Assembly: GCF_023073315.1 (NCBI RefSeq)
Contig: NZ_JADPJH010000028.1
Span: 131,570 to 195,569, forward strand
DNA: 64,000 nt
Origin: Bradyrhizobium sp. 1
Lineage (GTDB): Bacteria; Pseudomonadota; Alphaproteobacteria; Rhizobiales; Xanthobacteraceae
Reading direction: 5' to 3'
Every line of letters starts with the position of its first letter. Position 1 is the first letter of the stretch. The notes below the pieces were generated by a model, which saw only the letters and a program-made list of their open reading frames with translations, was not told where the DNA came from and searched no databases. The position numbers and the translations under genes are program-made. Below, one piece after another: positions 1-8,744 of this stretch.

Positions 1-210
1 GATGTCCTGGCTACACCTGTATGCCGCTGTGCAGATTTCTCACGATAACGTCGCACAGTGGACCGCGGGTGCCAGCCGGCTCCCGGTCTTCCCTGCGCCC
101 TCTTTCATGGGGGGTGAGGAGACGACGCAAAGCTCGGGCGAAACAAGCCGCGAGAATGCGAAGCTGTGTCTGCTGTATGAGATGTGAAGTTGGTCGACCT
201 AGCCGGGATA

Positions 211-375
211 TCGTGCCCCGGACGCGGCGCAGCGCTCCCCCGGCGATGCGAAGCATCGTCCGGTGCAGCGGTGCGCTGCAGAGCGGGGCCCATCTCGCCG
301 CATTGTACCGTGTCGCCTTCTAGGTCCCGGCTCTGCGCAGCAGCGTTACACGCTGCAGCGCGTCCGGGACACGAG
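211..375. repeat. Imperfect-palindromic interspersed repeat, Bradyrhizobium-like
   Basis: The left arm begins TGCCCCGGACGCG at 214. The right arm ends CGCGTCCGGGACA at about 371, which is nearly its reverse complement. Further in, GCGCTGCAGAGCGGGGCCC pairs imperfectly with GGTCCCGGCTCTGCGCAGC. A small inner hairpin, CGATGCGAAGCATCG, starts near 244. The whole could fold into a long stem. It lies just past the 3' end of the minus-strand crotonase gene. From memory this resembles a short repeat scattered through Bradyrhizobium and Rhodopseudomonas intergenic DNA; I could not check copy number. The remaining bases 1-210 and 376-387 hold nothing I can support as a gene. Confidence 0.6.
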
Positions 376-387
376 AGCGCAACCCCG

Positions 388-1170
388 TCAGCGTCCCGTC
401 CAGACCGGCTTCCTCTTCTCGCCGAACGCCTTCAGCCCTTCCTTGGCGTCCTCGGTCATCGCGAGCAGCGCGATCTGGCTTTCGGTGTAGGCGATGCTCT
501 CGTCGAACGACATCGAGGCGATGGCGCGCATGGCGTATTTGCCGCGACGGATCGCGGTCGGGGATTTGTCGACGATGCGGCCGATCAGCCAGTCGACTTT
601 TGCGTCGAGCTCGATCGCGGGCACGATATAGTTGAGCAGGCCCGCAGCCTGCGCCGACTTCGCATCGAACGGCTCACCCGTGAGCGCCCATTCATTGACA
701 AGCCGCGGCGGCGCGATGGACCGCAACAGGCTCAGCACCTGCATCGGAAACACGCCGACCTTGACCTCGGGCAGTCCGAAGATGACGTGATCAGCAGCAA
801 TCGCCATATCGGTCATGCACAAAAGGCCCATGCCGCCGGCCATGCAGACGCCGCCGACGCGCGCGATCGCAGGCTTGGTCGCGTTCTGCGACAGGCGCAG
901 CAGATCGGCATAGTCGACGTTCGGCCTGGAATGATCCATCGCGAAAGCCGCGCCGGAATTCTGCAGATCGGCGCCGGCGCAGAACGCCTTGTCGCCCGCG
1001 CCGGTCAGCACGATGACGCGAACGTCCTTGTCGTCATGTGCGTCGCGATAGCCCTTGGTGATGCCGGCGATGACGTCACCGTTCAGCGCGTTGCGTTTCT
1101 CCGGCCGGTTGATGGCGATCCAGAACGCCTGCCCGCGCTTCTCGGTGATGACAGCTGTGGTGTCGGTCAT
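388..1170 (-). CDS. Enoyl-CoA hydratase/isomerase (crotonase) family protein, 260 aa
   Basis: This is a crotonase-fold protein of normal family length, acting on an acyl-CoA thioester in the cytoplasm. FCAGADL at 63-69 and AGGMG at 111-115 match the oxyanion-hole segments. Of the two catalytic glutamates of classical hydratases, the first position is Gly115 here, while the second is kept in GLPEV (Glu135). The reaction may therefore be isomerisation, hydrolysis or another crotonase chemistry. The ATG at 1170 is preferred over an in-frame start at 1272 because AAGGAAG precedes it and the sequence before it is not conserved-looking. It follows a molybdopterin oxidoreductase gene on the same strand. 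Family certain, substrate unknown. Confidence 0.85.
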   Translation of the reverse strand: MTDTTAVITEKRGQAFWIAINRPEKRNALNGDVIAGITKGYRDAHDDKDVRVIVLTGAGDKAFCAGADLQNSGAAFAMDHSRPNVDYADLLRLSQNATKPAIARVGGVCMAGGMGLLCMTDMAIAADHVIFGLPEVKVGVFPMQVLSLLRSIAPPRLVNEWALTGEPFDAKSAQAAGLLNYIVPAIELDAKVDWLIGRIVDKSPTAIRRGKYAMRAIASMSFDESIAYTESQIALLAMTEDAKEGLKAFGEKRKPVWTGR

Positions 1171-1299
1171 GATGTCGCTTCCTTGCTCCCATTTTGCAGC
1201 CATTTGCGGCAGCCCGGGTGCGAGGTGCAAGGGCAATCTGCGGCGCGGCGACGCTTTAGCGCCTCGACACAAATTTGCATGCGATGGCGGCGCGAGCGC

Positions 1300-3390
1300 T
1301 CAGGCCGAGACGGCTTTTTTGATCCAGACCTTGTTGTCGTGGAACGCGGCACCACCGATCGGCGCGACGGCTTCGGCGCCGGTCAGCATGTTGATGCCGC
1401 GGCCGCCGATATGGTTCTTGTTGGGATGAACGGACTCCGCGATCAGCACGCCGCGCCGCACGCCCTCGAACAGTGTGGCAATCAGCGTGGTCTCGCCGCG
1501 GGTGTTGCCGAGCGTCACGGCGTCGCCGTCGACGATGTCGAGGGAGGCTGCATCCATCGGATGAATCATCACGCTCGCCTTGCCTTCGCGCGCCTGCGAG
1601 GACGGCGTCTCGTTGAAGGTGGTGTTGAGGAAGCTGCGCGAAGGACTGGTCGCAAGGCGAAACGGATGGGCCTGATCGGTGTGCTCGATCACCGCCCAAT
1701 GGTCCGGCAGATCAGGCATCTTGTCGAAATCGCCCATCGTCCGGCCGAATGGCGGATGCGCCCAATCAGCTTTAAAATGGAATTTCTTGTCGGGATGAGC
1801 GAAGCCGTCGAGATAATGCGAGGTGCGGAAGTCCGGTTGCAGGTCGCGCCAGAGATCGGCTTCGAGGCCGGCAATGTCGCCGTGTTCGCTGAGCTTCAGC
1901 GTCGCGTCGATCAAGGCGCGCGGCGTCATCTCAAAACCCTTGTGCTTCGCCTCAAGCCGCGGCGCGAGCGCCTGCAAGACCTCGTGGTTGGAGCGGCACT
2001 CGCCGGGCGGGTCGATCAGCTTCGGCCCGACCGAGATGTGCTGATGGCCGCCGCCGTAATAGAGATCGTCGTGCTCCATGAACATGGTCGCCGGCAGCAC
2101 GATGTCGGCCATCAGCGCCGTCTCGGTCATGAATTGCTCGTGCACCGCAACGAACAGATCCTCGCGCGCAAAACCCTGACGGACCAGCGCCTGCTCCGGC
2201 GCCACCGTCATCGGGTTGGTGTTCTGGATCAGCATCGCCTTGATCGGCCCCTTGCCGAGCAGGGCCTCGGCATCGCCGGTGAGGATGCGACCGATCTGCG
2301 ACTGGTCGAGTGCTCGCGTGGTCTGGTCGATCGCGTCATGGGCTTCGATGAGGGATTCATTGAAATGCCACAGCGCGTAATTGTTGAAGAAAGCGCCGCC
2401 GCCTTCATATTGCCAGGCACCTGTTACCGCGGGAATGCAGTTCGCAGCATGCATCTGCGTCGCGCCGTTGCGCGAACGCGTAAAACCGTACCCGAGGCGG
2501 AAGAAGGTCCGCTTGGTTTCGCCGACCGCCTTGGCGAAAGCCTCGATCTCCGCGACCGGAACGCCAGAGATCGCCGACGCCCATTCCGGCGTGCGTGTCT
2601 TCAGATGCGCCTCGAGCTCGGCGGGGCAATCGGTGTACTTGTCCATGTAGGCTCGGTCGGCATAGCCGTCGCGGAACAGGACATGCATCACGCCGCAGGC
2701 GAACGCGCCGTCGGTGCCGGGCCGCAGCAGGATCTTGATGTCGGCCTGCTTCATGGTGTCGTTGTCGTAGATATCGACCGCCGCGATCTTGGCGCCGCGC
2801 TCCTTGCGCGCACGGGCGGCGTGCGTCATCACGTTGACCTGAGTATTGACTGGATTGGTGCCCCAGATCACCACGAGGTCGGAAAGCGCCATCTCGCGCG
2901 GATCGACGCCCGCGATCTTGCCGGTGCCGATCGCAAAGCCGATCCGCCCGACATTGGCGCAGATGGTCTGATAGAAGCGCGAATATTTCTTCACATGCGT
3001 GAGGCGGTTGAGGCCGTCGCGCATCACCAGCCCCATCGTGCCGGCGTAGTAGTAGGGCCAGATCGATTCCGCGCCGAACTCGCGCTCGGCCTGATTGAAG
3101 CGGTGCCCGATCTCGTCGAGCGCCTCGTCCCAGGAAATGCGCGCAAACTGTCCGGAGCCCTTCGCGCCCGTGCGGCGCATCGGATACATCAGCCGTTCAG
3201 GGTGATGAATGCGCTCGGCGTAGCGGGCGACCTTGGCGCAAACGACGCCCGCCGTGTAGGTCTGCTTTTTCGAACCGCGGACGCGGCCGATGCTGCGTCC
3301 CTCGACCACCTCGATATCGAGGGCGCAGGCCGAGGGGCAATCGTGCGGACAGGTCGAATGGCGGATTTCGATCTTGGCGTGCTGGTTCAT
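1300..3390 (-). CDS. Molybdopterin-dependent oxidoreductase with N-terminal [4Fe-4S] site, 696 aa
   Basis: This belongs to the DMSO-reductase superfamily (formate dehydrogenase/nitrate reductase-like catalytic subunit). Cys14, Cys18, Cys22 and Cys51 give the N-terminal [4Fe-4S] ligand set. They are followed by the molybdopterin domains, with WGTNPVNTQ near 175 and LIQNTNPMT near 395, and a C-terminal dinucleotide-binding domain containing NTRGET and GRGINMLTG. There is no Tat signal, so it should be cytoplasmic. The ATG at 3390 is chosen because homologous sequence starts there; an upstream in-frame start at 3432 adds 14 unremarkable residues. No electron-transfer subunits are adjacent. It diverges from the Bug receptor gene. 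The substrate cannot be read from sequence. Confidence 0.88.
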   Translation of the reverse strand: MNQHAKIEIRHSTCPHDCPSACALDIEVVEGRSIGRVRGSKKQTYTAGVVCAKVARYAERIHHPERLMYPMRRTGAKGSGQFARISWDEALDEIGHRFNQAEREFGAESIWPYYYAGTMGLVMRDGLNRLTHVKKYSRFYQTICANVGRIGFAIGTGKIAGVDPREMALSDLVVIWGTNPVNTQVNVMTHAARARKERGAKIAAVDIYDNDTMKQADIKILLRPGTDGAFACGVMHVLFRDGYADRAYMDKYTDCPAELEAHLKTRTPEWASAISGVPVAEIEAFAKAVGETKRTFFRLGYGFTRSRNGATQMHAANCIPAVTGAWQYEGGGAFFNNYALWHFNESLIEAHDAIDQTTRALDQSQIGRILTGDAEALLGKGPIKAMLIQNTNPMTVAPEQALVRQGFAREDLFVAVHEQFMTETALMADIVLPATMFMEHDDLYYGGGHQHISVGPKLIDPPGECRSNHEVLQALAPRLEAKHKGFEMTPRALIDATLKLSEHGDIAGLEADLWRDLQPDFRTSHYLDGFAHPDKKFHFKADWAHPPFGRTMGDFDKMPDLPDHWAVIEHTDQAHPFRLATSPSRSFLNTTFNETPSSQAREGKASVMIHPMDAASLDIVDGDAVTLGNTRGETTLIATLFEGVRRGVLIAESVHPNKNHIGGRGINMLTGAEAVAPIGGAAFHDNKVWIKKAVSA

Positions 3391-3624
3391 GGCCAAATTC
3401 GTAACACCAAAATACCTGTCAGCCGAGGGCATTTATCCGGCAATGCCCATGCGATTTGCTCAAACCACATGCGCTGCCGGTTCCTGCCGCGACCGCGAAA
3501 TGCCGCGCGGCCACACCGAAAACCACCCGATATTCCCGGCATGATCGACTTTGTAAGGCGTCGACAGTCCGCATCCCCCACCGCTACAGTGCCGGCCAAC
3601 AAAAACGAGTTCAGGGAGGTGGGC
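3391..3624. other. Divergent intergenic region with no recognised operator
   Basis: This 234-base gap separates the minus-strand molybdopterin oxidoreductase from the plus-strand Bug receptor and must hold both promoters. I saw no convincing inverted repeat, FixK-like box or sigma-54 element. AGGGAGG at 3614-3620 is the ribosome binding site for the GTG at 3625. Confidence 0.4.
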
Positions 3625-4599
3625 GTGACGGCTCGACAATTCATGCTGGTGCTGGCCGCCGGCCTGCTCGCGACATTCTCCGCGGCCCCCTCTTTCGCAC
3701 AGGATTATCCTAACCACGCGGTCCGGATCGTCGTTCCTTTCGGGGCCGGCGGGCCCGCCGATGTCGCGGCCCGGCTGATCGGCAGCGCGCTCCAGGAGAG
3801 CTTTGGCCAGCCCTTCGTGATCGAGAACCGCACCGGCGCGGGCGGCGTCATCGGCACGGTCGAGGCGGCGAAGTCGCCGGCCGACGGCTACACGCTGCTG
3901 ATGATGTCCAACACCCAGACGGCGAACGAATCGCTGCTGACGCCGGACAAGCGCAAATACGAGCTGATGCGCGACCTCGCGCCGATCGCGCCAGTGAACT
4001 CTTCCGATCTCGTCATCGTGGTGAACCCGCAGGTTGAGGCCAAGACGCTTCAGGAGTTCATCGCACTCGCCAAGGCGCAACCGGGCAAGCTGAACTACGC
4101 CTCCTCAGGTCAGGGCACGCCCTATCACATGGCCGGCGAGCTGTTCAAAGCGATGGCCGGCATCGACATCGTCCACGTGCCCTACCGCAACAGCGGCGAG
4201 GCGCGCAGCGGCGTGATCGGCGGACAGGTGCAGATGATGATCGACGCGGTGCCGGCGATGGCGCCGAATATCGGCGAGAATCAGGTCCGTGCGCTTGCGA
4301 CCACCGGCAAGCAGCGCTCCGCGGTGTTGCCGAATGTGCCGACCGCCGGCGAGGCCGGTGTAGCCGGCTATGAAGCAACGATCTGGCTTGGCCTGATGGC
4401 CCCCGCCGGCACGCCAAAATCTGTCATCGACAAGCTCAATGCCGCCGTGAACGCAATGGTGAAGCGACCTGACATCGTCAAGCTCTGGACTGAGCAGGGT
4501 GCCGTGCCCATGTCCATGACGCCGGAGGAATTCGAAAAATTCCTGCGCGGCGACATCGAGAAATGGGCAGATGTCGTCAAGAAATTCGACAAATCGTGA
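3625..4599 (+). CDS. Bug-type (TTT family) periplasmic substrate-binding protein, 324 aa
   Basis: This is a tripartite tricarboxylate transporter (Bug) receptor that binds a carboxylate in the periplasm. A signal peptide spans about residues 1-26, ending APSFAQ before DYPNHAVR. Family signatures follow: PFGAGGPADV, VIENRTGAGG, SPADGYTL, LNYASSGQGTPYHMAGE and VPYRNSGEA. The start is the GTG at 3625, with AGGGAGG five bases before it. A continuous open frame running 3.4 kb upstream is antisense shadow, not an N-terminal extension. No TctA or TctB membrane genes are nearby, as is usual for orphan Bug receptors. It leads a run with a molybdenum hydroxylase, so its ligand may be that enzyme's substrate (inference). 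Confidence 0.92.
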   Translation: MTARQFMLVLAAGLLATFSAAPSFAQDYPNHAVRIVVPFGAGGPADVAARLIGSALQESFGQPFVIENRTGAGGVIGTVEAAKSPADGYTLLMMSNTQTANESLLTPDKRKYELMRDLAPIAPVNSSDLVIVVNPQVEAKTLQEFIALAKAQPGKLNYASSGQGTPYHMAGELFKAMAGIDIVHVPYRNSGEARSGVIGGQVQMMIDAVPAMAPNIGENQVRALATTGKQRSAVLPNVPTAGEAGVAGYEATIWLGLMAPAGTPKSVIDKLNAAVNAMVKRPDIVKLWTEQGAVPMSMTPEEFEKFLRGDIEKWADVVKKFDKS

Positions 4600-4614
4600 A
4601 GCGGTAGATCGAGA

Positions 4615-5085
4615 ATGCCCGTCATCGAATTCCAACTCAACGGCGCGGCAATGGCGGTGGATGCAGATCCCGATCAAACGCTGCTCGATGTGCTGCGCGG
4701 CCGGCTCGGCATCACCGGTGCGCATTTCGGTTGCGGAGCCGGTGAATGCGGCGCCTGTCATGTCATGGTCGATGGCCGCGCGATGGCGTCCTGTGACATG
4801 CCGATGTGGTCGGTCGCAGACAAGGACGTCGTCACGGTCGAAGGCCTCGGCACAATGGACGCACCGCATCCTTTGCAACGGGCCTTCATCTCGGAGCAGG
4901 CGATGCAATGCGGCTATTGCGTCTCGGGGATCCTGATCAGCGCCGCGGCGCTCCTGAAGCGCAATCCGTGGCCGACGGAAGCTGAGGTCAGAACGGCGCT
5001 CGATCGCAATCTGTGCCGCTGCGGATCGCATAACCGCATGGTCCGCGCGGTCCTGCGCGCGGCCTCGGAGATGGTTCCCCCATGA
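4615..5085 (+). CDS. [2Fe-2S] subunit of a xanthine-dehydrogenase-family hydroxylase, 156 aa
   Basis: This is the electron-transfer subunit of a molybdenum hydroxylase. Cys40, Cys45, Cys48 and Cys60 form the plant-ferredoxin-type cluster. Cys99, Cys102, Cys134 and Cys136 (CGYC...CRCG) form the second, helical-domain cluster. The length fits the small subunits of two-component enzymes such as isoquinoline 1-oxidoreductase (IorA) or the NicA type. No FAD-binding middle subunit gene is present, which also fits that class, where electrons leave through a cytochrome or other acceptor. It overlaps the large-subunit start by four bases (ATGA), indicating translational coupling. Confidence 0.9.
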   Translation: MPVIEFQLNGAAMAVDADPDQTLLDVLRGRLGITGAHFGCGAGECGACHVMVDGRAMASCDMPMWSVADKDVVTVEGLGTMDAPHPLQRAFISEQAMQCGYCVSGILISAAALLKRNPWPTEAEVRTALDRNLCRCGSHNRMVRAVLRAASEMVPP

Positions 5086-7205
5086 TGTCCCCTGCCCCGA
5101 AACCGCCGGTCAGCCTGGCCGCCAATCCAAGACTGTCGTCCTGGGTGAAGTTCACCGAAGGCCGCGTGGCGATCTCGCCCGGCAAGGTCGAGATCGGCCA
5201 GGGTATCGTCACGGCGCTGGCGCAGATCGCAGCGGACGAGCTCGATGTGGATATCACCAGGATCGAGATGATCCGCGCCTCGACGGCAACCAGCCCGAAC
5301 GAGGGCGTCACCTCGGGCAGCCTCTCGATCCAGCAATCCGGCCGCGCGCTCCGCCACGCCTGCGCCGAAGTGCGCCAGCGTTTCCTCGCGGCTGCATCGG
5401 AACGTCTCGGTGTCGATGCCTCGCTGCTCGATATCGATGACGGGACAATCTCCGGTCCGGGCAATGTCAGGACCAGCTATTGGGAGCTCGCCGGTGACGT
5501 TTCGCTCGACCATGATGCCACGGCGGGCGCGGCGGCGAAAAGTGCCGCCCAGCGCACCGTCGCCGGGCACTCCGTCCAGCGCATCGACATTCCCGACAAG
5601 GTGTTCGCGCGGGCGCGCTTCATCCATGATCAGGCGCTACCGGGCCTGCTGCACGGACGCGTGCTGCGGCCGGACATCTCCGGCGCCAAGCTGATCTCGC
5701 TCGACGAGACGGCCGTGAACTCCCTTCCCGGCCTCGTAGCAATCGTCCGTGACGGCGGCTTTGCCGGCGTGGTCGCCGACAGCGAGGCCGCGGCGGAAGC
5801 CGCATTAAAGGCCTTGCGCAAGGGCGCAAATTGGTCGGCAGGCGAGCCGCTACCTGATGAAGATAATCTGGCGGGCTTCCTGAAGAGCCAACCGGTCGAC
5901 ACGACCGTCATCGACACCAGGACGGCGGCATCGACCAGGAAAGCCGCACGCACCCTCCGCAGACAATACGTTCGTCCCTACATCGCCCACGCCTCGATCG
6001 CGCCGTCCTGCGCCATCGCGCAATGGGACGGTGATCATGTTCACGTCTGGACACACAGCCAGGGCGTCTATCTGCTGCGCGCCGACCTCGCGATCGTGCT
6101 CAAGCTGCCCGCCGAGAACATCGTCGTCGCGCACATGGAGGGCGCGGGCTGCTACGGTCACAATGCGGCCGACGACGTCGCGCTCGATGCCGTGCTGCTG
6201 GCGAAAGCCGCCGGTGGCCGTCCGGTCCGGGTGCAGTGGTCGCGTCACGACGAGATGTGCCACGCGCCGTTTGGCGCCGCGATGGCCGTCGAGATCGAGG
6301 CCGATCTCGACGGGGATAACGAGATCGTGGGCTGGCGCCATGCGATCTGGAGCAATGGCCATGCGGCGCGGCCGGGACGTGCAACGCAGCCGGCCCTGCT
6401 CGCCGCATCCGAGATCGCAAATCCCTATCCCCGCATGATCTCGACGAATCCGCCCGCGGCCAATGGCGGCGGCGGCGACCGCAACTCCGTCCCGCTCTAC
6501 GATCTCCCGGACTGGACGATCACGAGCCACCGGCTGCTGACCATGCCAGTGCGCACCTCGGCGCTGCGGACCCTGGGTGCACAAGGCAACGTGTTCGCCA
6601 TCGAATCCCTGCTCGACGAGATCGCAGCTTTGCGCGGCGAAGATCCGATCGCGTTGCGTCTGAGGTATCTCCGCGACGAGCGCGCGAAGGACGTCATCCG
6701 CGCCGTAGCGCGCCGTGCGGCGTGGAAGCCGCAAAAGCGATCCGGTGTCGGTCACGGCGTCGCATTCGCGCGCTACAAGAACACGGGCGCCTATTGCGCC
6801 GCGATTGCCGAGATCGAGGGCACCGACGACATCCGCGTCAAACGGCTGACGCTTGCGGTCGATGTCGGCGAGGCCATCAATCCGGACGGCGTGATCAACC
6901 AGATCGAGGGCGGTGCGATCCAGGCGACGAGCTGGGTGCTGAAGGAACGCGTCCGCTTCGACCGGACCCGCATCACGTCGACATCGTGGACGGACTATCC
7001 GATCCTGACCTTCAGCGAGGTGCCGGCAGTGGATGTCGAGATCATCCAGCGACCGGAGATCGAGCCGGTCGGCGCGGGCGAAGCCGCCCACGGCCCCGTG
7101 ACCGCCGCGATCGCGAATGCGGTCTATGATTGCCTCGGCGTTCGCGTGTTCGATCTGCCGATCACACGCGACAGGATCATCGCAGCCATGGAGCTTGCAT
7201 CGTGA
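5082..7205 (+). CDS. Molybdopterin-binding large subunit of a xanthine-dehydrogenase-family hydroxylase, 707 aa
   Basis: This is the catalytic subunit that would hydroxylate an aldehyde or N-heteroaromatic carbon using water. An early EIGQG motif (residues 44-48) marks one MoCo segment, and an aldehyde-oxidase a/b hammerhead-like domain lies near 165-270. The C-terminal motif GAGEAAHGPV carries Glu667, the position of the conserved active-site glutamate. No Tat signal or cytochrome domain is visible, unlike nicotinate dehydrogenase NicB. The domain order resembles isoquinoline 1-oxidoreductase beta (IorB), whose two MoCo segments are placed differently from xanthine dehydrogenase. It overlaps both neighbours, so the three genes are one translational unit. 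Substrate unknown. Confidence 0.88.
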   Translation: MMSPAPKPPVSLAANPRLSSWVKFTEGRVAISPGKVEIGQGIVTALAQIAADELDVDITRIEMIRASTATSPNEGVTSGSLSIQQSGRALRHACAEVRQRFLAAASERLGVDASLLDIDDGTISGPGNVRTSYWELAGDVSLDHDATAGAAAKSAAQRTVAGHSVQRIDIPDKVFARARFIHDQALPGLLHGRVLRPDISGAKLISLDETAVNSLPGLVAIVRDGGFAGVVADSEAAAEAALKALRKGANWSAGEPLPDEDNLAGFLKSQPVDTTVIDTRTAASTRKAARTLRRQYVRPYIAHASIAPSCAIAQWDGDHVHVWTHSQGVYLLRADLAIVLKLPAENIVVAHMEGAGCYGHNAADDVALDAVLLAKAAGGRPVRVQWSRHDEMCHAPFGAAMAVEIEADLDGDNEIVGWRHAIWSNGHAARPGRATQPALLAASEIANPYPRMISTNPPAANGGGGDRNSVPLYDLPDWTITSHRLLTMPVRTSALRTLGAQGNVFAIESLLDEIAALRGEDPIALRLRYLRDERAKDVIRAVARRAAWKPQKRSGVGHGVAFARYKNTGAYCAAIAEIEGTDDIRVKRLTLAVDVGEAINPDGVINQIEGGAIQATSWVLKERVRFDRTRITSTSWTDYPILTFSEVPAVDVEIIQRPEIEPVGAGEAAHGPVTAAIANAVYDCLGVRVFDLPITRDRIIAAMELAS

Positions 7206-7900
7206 CGACAGTGACCATTTTGAGCGGCGGCGCGGCGCAAGGCCTGGTGCGCGGCCTCACCGAGCCCTTCAAGGCGCAGACTGGTTTCGACATCGACGGC
7301 GAGTTTGGCGCGGTCGGCATCATGGCCGATAAGCTCCGGGCGGGCACGCCGGCCGATCTCGTCATCCTGACGCAGGCGCTGCTTGCAAAGCTCGCCGATG
7401 AGAAGCTCGTCCTCCCCGCCTCGATCGCGGATGTCGGCCGGGTCGAGACCGCGCTGGCGGTCCGCAGCCGAGATCCCAGGGTGACGGTGAAGACCGAGAC
7501 TGATTTGCGCGAGGTGCTGCGTTCCGCCGACGCCATCTACGTCCCGGACACGAAGGCCTCGACCGCGGGACAGCACTTCGCTGGAGTTCTCGACCAGCTC
7601 GGCATCGCCTATGAGGTCGCATCGCGCCTGAAAATCTTTCCGAACGGCGCGACTGCGATGCGGGAGCTTGCGGCCTCCACTGCGCAAAGGCCGATCGGGT
7701 GCACGCAGGCGACCGAGATCATTGCAACCGACGGCATCGCGCTATCGGGATCACTGCCGCCAGGCACCGAATTGGTGACGATGTACACGGCCGGGGTGAC
7801 CACGCAGGCCGCGCATCCGAAAGAGGCAACCGCGCTGATCGCGCTGCTGGCTGGCGCAGATCACAACGAGCTGCGCCAGCGCGTGGGCTTTTCCGGTTAG
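7202..7900 (+). CDS. ModA-like substrate-binding-fold protein lacking a signal peptide, 232 aa
   Basis: The sequence follows the molybdate/solute-binding ModA fold: TILSGGAAQGL at the start, then FGAVGIMADKLRAGTPADLVILT, and GCTQATEI late. Unlike ModA it starts directly at the mature fold with no signal peptide, so it is predicted to be cytoplasmic. The GTG at 7202 overlaps the TGA of the hydroxylase gene (GTGA), which fixes the start. Its place as last gene of a molybdenum-hydroxylase operon suggests a role in cofactor or ligand handling, but a ligand sensor or a protein exported another way is equally possible. No modB or modC is nearby. Confidence 0.75.
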   Translation: MTTVTILSGGAAQGLVRGLTEPFKAQTGFDIDGEFGAVGIMADKLRAGTPADLVILTQALLAKLADEKLVLPASIADVGRVETALAVRSRDPRVTVKTETDLREVLRSADAIYVPDTKASTAGQHFAGVLDQLGIAYEVASRLKIFPNGATAMRELAASTAQRPIGCTQATEIIATDGIALSGSLPPGTELVTMYTAGVTTQAAHPKEATALIALLAGADHNELRQRVGFSG

Positions 7901-7913
7901 CTGCAGTACCGCT

Positions 7914-8720
7914 CTATTTGTGCAGCTGAGTGAGACCCGTCGGCGGGCCGTCGACCGCGGTCCAGCCGCCATCGACGAACAGCGTACTGCCGCTGACGTA
8001 GCTCGCGGCGTCCGAGGCGAGATAAGCCACGGCGGTGGCGACCTCGTCGGCGCTGCTCCAGCGGTTGAACACGGTGTGGCCGGCATAGAGATTGTAGATG
8101 TCCGGCCGCTGCTTGAACGGACCAGTCAGTGCGGTCTCGGCGATACTTGGCGCAATCGCGTTGACGCGCACGCCGGCGTGGCCGACCTCGGAGGCAAAGC
8201 CCTTGACCAGCAGGCCGATCGCCGCCTTGGTCGAGCCGTAGACGCCAAGGCCCGGCTCGATGGTCACCGCGCGCACGGAGGAGCAGGCGATGATGCTGCC
8301 GCCCTTCTGCGCGACCATGATGCGGCCAAAGGCCTGGAAGAACCAGACGGTGCCCTTGACGTTGAGGTTGAGGACACGGTCGAGGTCCTCCTCGGTGTAG
8401 TCGAGGATGGTCTTGCGGATGTTGAGCCCGGGCGTCGTCACGGCGATATCGAGCCGCGAGAACTTCTGCATCACGGTTTTGGCCAGCGCGTTGACATCCG
8501 CAGCGCTCGCAGCGTCACACACCGCAGCCTCCGCCCAGCCGCCCCCGTCGCGAATGCCGGCGGCGGTCGCCTCCGCTGCATCAAGCGCGCGATCGGCGCA
8601 AACGACGCGGGCGCCAAGCCCGGCCAGCGCCTCGGCCGACGATTTGCCGATGCCCGAGGCGGCGCCGAGCACCACGGCCGTCTTGCCGGTGAGATCGAAG
8701 AGCTTGCGATAGTCAGTCAC
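7914..8720 (-). CDS. Short-chain dehydrogenase/reductase (SDR), 268 aa
   Basis: This is a classical SDR that would oxidise an alcohol or reduce a ketone with NAD(P). The cofactor loop GAASGIG is at 19-25, and the catalytic Ser plus YGSTK pair follow in the SSVRAV...VYGSTKAA stretch. The usual NNAG motif after beta-4 reads TTPG here, an uncommon variant. The C-terminal SGSTLFVDGG segment is typical. It lies 24 bases downstream of the TRAP large permease on the same strand and is therefore probably the last gene of the dctPQM operon, acting on the imported compound. Family sure, substrate unknown. Confidence 0.88.
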   Translation of the reverse strand: MTDYRKLFDLTGKTAVVLGAASGIGKSSAEALAGLGARVVCADRALDAAEATAAGIRDGGGWAEAAVCDAASAADVNALAKTVMQKFSRLDIAVTTPGLNIRKTILDYTEEDLDRVLNLNVKGTVWFFQAFGRIMVAQKGGSIIACSSVRAVTIEPGLGVYGSTKAAIGLLVKGFASEVGHAGVRVNAIAPSIAETALTGPFKQRPDIYNLYAGHTVFNRWSSADEVATAVAYLASDAASYVSGSTLFVDGGWTAVDGPPTGLTQLHK

Positions 8721-8744
8721 GAACGGATTCTCCCTGTGTTGCTG

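Noticed and set aside
184..3624. A single plus-strand open frame running 3.4 kb into the Bug receptor gene
   Set aside because: It lies antisense to the crotonase and molybdopterin oxidoreductase genes and reads as Arg/His/Asp-rich shadow. High GC leaves few stops in this frame. The real receptor starts at GTG 3625 with a ribosome site and signal peptide.
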